From NCBI GenBank assembly GCA_947458345.1, contig CANHBU010000075.1:1-7932 (forward strand): a stretch of 7,932 nucleotides of DNA, given 5' to 3'. Both the position numbers and the translations under genes were made by a program. The notes beneath the pieces are model-generated. The model worked only from the letters and a program-made list of their open reading frames with translations. It ran no database searches and was not told the origin of the DNA. The DNA is from Comamonadaceae bacterium. Its GTDB lineage: Bacteria > Pseudomonadota > Gammaproteobacteria > Burkholderiales > Burkholderiaceae_C. Every line of letters begins with the position of its first letter. The first letter of the stretch is position 1. Of this stretch, positions 6,351 to 7,932 are shown one piece after another.

Positions 6351-6374
6351 GTCGGCCGCCGGGTTGGCACCTTG

Positions 6375-7514
6375 ATGGCGGTTCCCGCTTACGCCAGCAA
6401 GCCGGAGCACAGCCGTGGGCGGCGGTATCCGGAGCTGCCCGCACCGACGCGCTCACCGTTTCAGCGCGATCGCGATCGCATCGTCCACTCTAGTGCCTTT
6501 CGGCGCCTGGTCTACAAGACCCAGGTCTTCGTCAACCATGAAGGCGATCTGTTTCGCACGCGGCTGACCCATTCCCTGGAGGTTGCGCAGATCGCGCGCT
6601 CGATCGCCAGGCCCTTGGGCCTCAACGAGGATCTGGTCGAGGCCATTGCGCTGGCGCACGATTTGGGGCATACCCCGTTTGGCCATGCTGGGCAGGACGC
6701 TTTGAATGCGTGCATGGCCGAGCATGGAGGCTTTGAGCACAACCTGCAGAGCCTGCGTGTGGTCGACGATCTCGAGCAGCGTTATCCGAACTACGACGGA
6801 CTGAACCTAAGCTTCGAGACGCGCGAGGGCATCCTCAAGCATTGCTCCAGGCGAAATGCCGAACACCTTGAGCGCATCGAGCCCGGTGGAGTGGGGTGGC
6901 GCTTTTTGCAGCGCAGCCAACCGAGCCTGGAGGCCCAGCTTTGCAATCTGGCCGACGCGATTGCCTACAACGCCCATGATATTGACGATGGATTGCGCTC
7001 GGGCTTGATGGCCTTCGAGCAGTTGCGTGAGCTGGAGCTCTTTGAGCGCCACTGCAGCCAAGCCTTGGCCGAGCATCCAGATCTGGCGCAGCCCCATCGC
7101 CTGCGCCGTCTCATGCACGAGGCGATTCGGCGCATGCTCAGCCAGCAGATCTACGACGTCATCGATGCCACCCGGGCCAATTTGGACCGCTTTGGACCTG
7201 ACAGCGCCGATGCGGTGCGCCAATGTCCGCCCCTGGTGCGTTTTAGCGATGAGATGCATCGGCACTCGAGTGGGCTCAAGCGTTTTCTCTTCACCCATCT
7301 GTACCGACACGAAAAGGTCATGCAAACGACCGTTCAGGCACAGCAAATGGTGCGCGAGCTTTTTCAGGCCTATCTGGGCGACCCATCGAGCATGCCGGCC
7401 GACCACGCCAGCCGCAGCGACTTGCCAAGGGCGGTGGCCGATTACATCGCTGGCATGACGGATCGATTTGCTGCGCGCGAGCATGAACGGCTGACGGGAC
7501 GGCGTTTGCTGTGA
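6375..7514 (+). CDS. dgt: Deoxyguanosinetriphosphate triphosphohydrolase-like protein (HD domain)
   Basis: Member of the dGTPase/SAMHD1-like HD superfamily, which hydrolyses dNTPs to deoxynucleosides and triphosphate. Substrate range is unknown here. The 379-residue product begins with SRGRRYPELPAPTRSPFQRD, the conserved lead of this subfamily, then AFRRLVYKTQVF, LTHSLEVAQ (His66), AHDLGHTPFGH (His95, Asp96), GGFEHNLQSLR and NLADAIAYNAHDIDDGLRSG (Asp193), giving the full H...HD...D metal set. The usual DEIAY reads DAIAY. The C-terminus YIAGMTDRFAAREHERL is the standard ending. I chose the ATG at 6375; TTG at 6372, one codon before, is possible. It starts 24 nt after aroB and its stop overlaps the next gene's GTG, so it likely shares the aro transcript. 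Confidence 0.94.
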   Translation: MAVPAYASKPEHSRGRRYPELPAPTRSPFQRDRDRIVHSSAFRRLVYKTQVFVNHEGDLFRTRLTHSLEVAQIARSIARPLGLNEDLVEAIALAHDLGHTPFGHAGQDALNACMAEHGGFEHNLQSLRVVDDLEQRYPNYDGLNLSFETREGILKHCSRRNAEHLERIEPGGVGWRFLQRSQPSLEAQLCNLADAIAYNAHDIDDGLRSGLMAFEQLRELELFERHCSQALAEHPDLAQPHRLRRLMHEAIRRMLSQQIYDVIDATRANLDRFGPDSADAVRQCPPLVRFSDEMHRHSSGLKRFLFTHLYRHEKVMQTTVQAQQMVRELFQAYLGDPSSMPADHASRSDLPRAVADYIAGMTDRFAAREHERLTGRRLL

Positions 7515-7932
7515 CGGCTCCTGTGCACAGTCTGGCCAAGGCCTGGCTGGTCATTGCGGCCGCGGTGGTGGCCGCTTTGCACGTAGGCAAGCTGCCCCCC
7601 GCGCTGCCAGCCTTGCAAGCCGATCTGGGCCTGACGCTGGTGCAGTCTGGTTTTCTGCTGTCCATGGTGCAAATGGCCGGCATGCTGACGGCCATTGTGG
7701 TCGGCTCTTTGTCCGATCGCTTGGGCCTCAAGCGGGCCATGATCGCGGGCATGGTGATGCTGGCTCTGGCCAGCGCGCTGGGCAGCCGGGTGCACGGCGC
7801 CGGCGCACTGATGGTGCTGCGGGCGCTTGAGGGCATGGGCTTTTTGTGGGTCGCACTGCCGGCGCCGGCCTTGCTGCGCCGGCTGGTGCCGCCCGAGCGG
7901 ATGGCCCGGCTGCTCGGTGTTCGGAGTGCCTA
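7511..7932 (+). CDS. MFS transporter, N-terminal part (runs off the right edge)
   Basis: Inner-membrane permease of the major facilitator superfamily. 140 codons are visible. The frame starts at GTG 7511, overlapping the dgt stop as GTGA, and stays open to the window end. Hydrophobic segments lie at about 11-28, 46-66, 74-92 and 97-120. Between the second and third is GSLSDRLGLKR (65-75), the MFS motif A loop. The opening VVAALHVGKLPPALPALQ followed by QSGFLLSMVQMAGM resembles the uncharacterised MFS proteins often found after dgt in Burkholderiales. The substrate cannot be told from this part. Translation is probably coupled to dgt. Confidence 0.88.
   Translation, partial: MTAPVHSLAKAWLVIAAAVVAALHVGKLPPALPALQADLGLTLVQSGFLLSMVQMAGMLTAIVVGSLSDRLGLKRAMIAGMVMLALASALGSRVHGAGALMVLRALEGMGFLWVALPAPALLRRLVPPERMARLLGVRSA

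Noticed and set aside
5229..6410. Minus-strand open frame (393 codons) opposite aroB
   Set aside because: It is a shadow of the intact aroB frame; the composition is typical of antisense reading and there are no motifs.
1..7932. tRNA, rRNA, CRISPR, insertion sequence or phage remnants
   Set aside because: No clover-leaf, spaced repeat array, transposase motif or compositional break was seen; the window is conserved housekeeping and pilus genes.

Overview
The window is GC-rich bacterial chromosome (roughly two-thirds G+C by eye), tightly packed and almost entirely coding. The gene order is mrcA/ponA (divergent), pilM-pilN-pilO-pilP-pilQ, aroK, aroB, dgt, MFS transporter. From general knowledge, this is a classic layout of Betaproteobacteria, especially Burkholderiales. 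The shikimate kinase reads like Comamonadaceae/Burkholderiales versions, but I cannot name a genus from sequence alone.

Region by region: positions 1-371 hold the N-terminal 123 codons of a bifunctional penicillin-binding protein 1A on the minus strand, cut by the window edge. Positions 372-588 are the divergent intergenic region. It holds two abutting perfect inverted repeats and a consensus TATAAT reading toward the PBP gene. Positions 589-4569 are the type IV pilus alignment and secretin operon. Its ORFs are joined by three ATGA stop/start overlaps. There are four ORFs, not five, because PilO and PilP are fused into one 366-residue polypeptide. PilM and PilN are divergent from textbook members and PilQ is short. 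Positions 4570-4650 separate the pilus operon from aroK, which starts with TTG. aroK is followed 5 nt later by aroB, then by a dNTPase (dgt-like). The dgt gene overlaps by GTGA the start of an MFS permease that runs off the right edge.

How the genes work together: PilM (cytoplasm), PilN and PilO (inner membrane), PilP (periplasm) and PilQ (outer-membrane secretin) form the envelope-spanning part of the type IV pilus machine, placed beside a peptidoglycan synthase gene. AroK and AroB are two shikimate-pathway enzymes. The dgt product is a predicted HD-domain dNTP triphosphohydrolase, probably co-transcribed with the aro genes and the MFS gene.

The most unusual content is the streamlined pilus module: a PilO-PilP fusion with no PilP lipobox and a proline-rich linker containing in-frame tandem repeats, a secretin lacking AMIN domains, and a PilM whose second phosphate-binding Asp is replaced. 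No RNA genes, insertion sequences or CRISPR arrays were seen.
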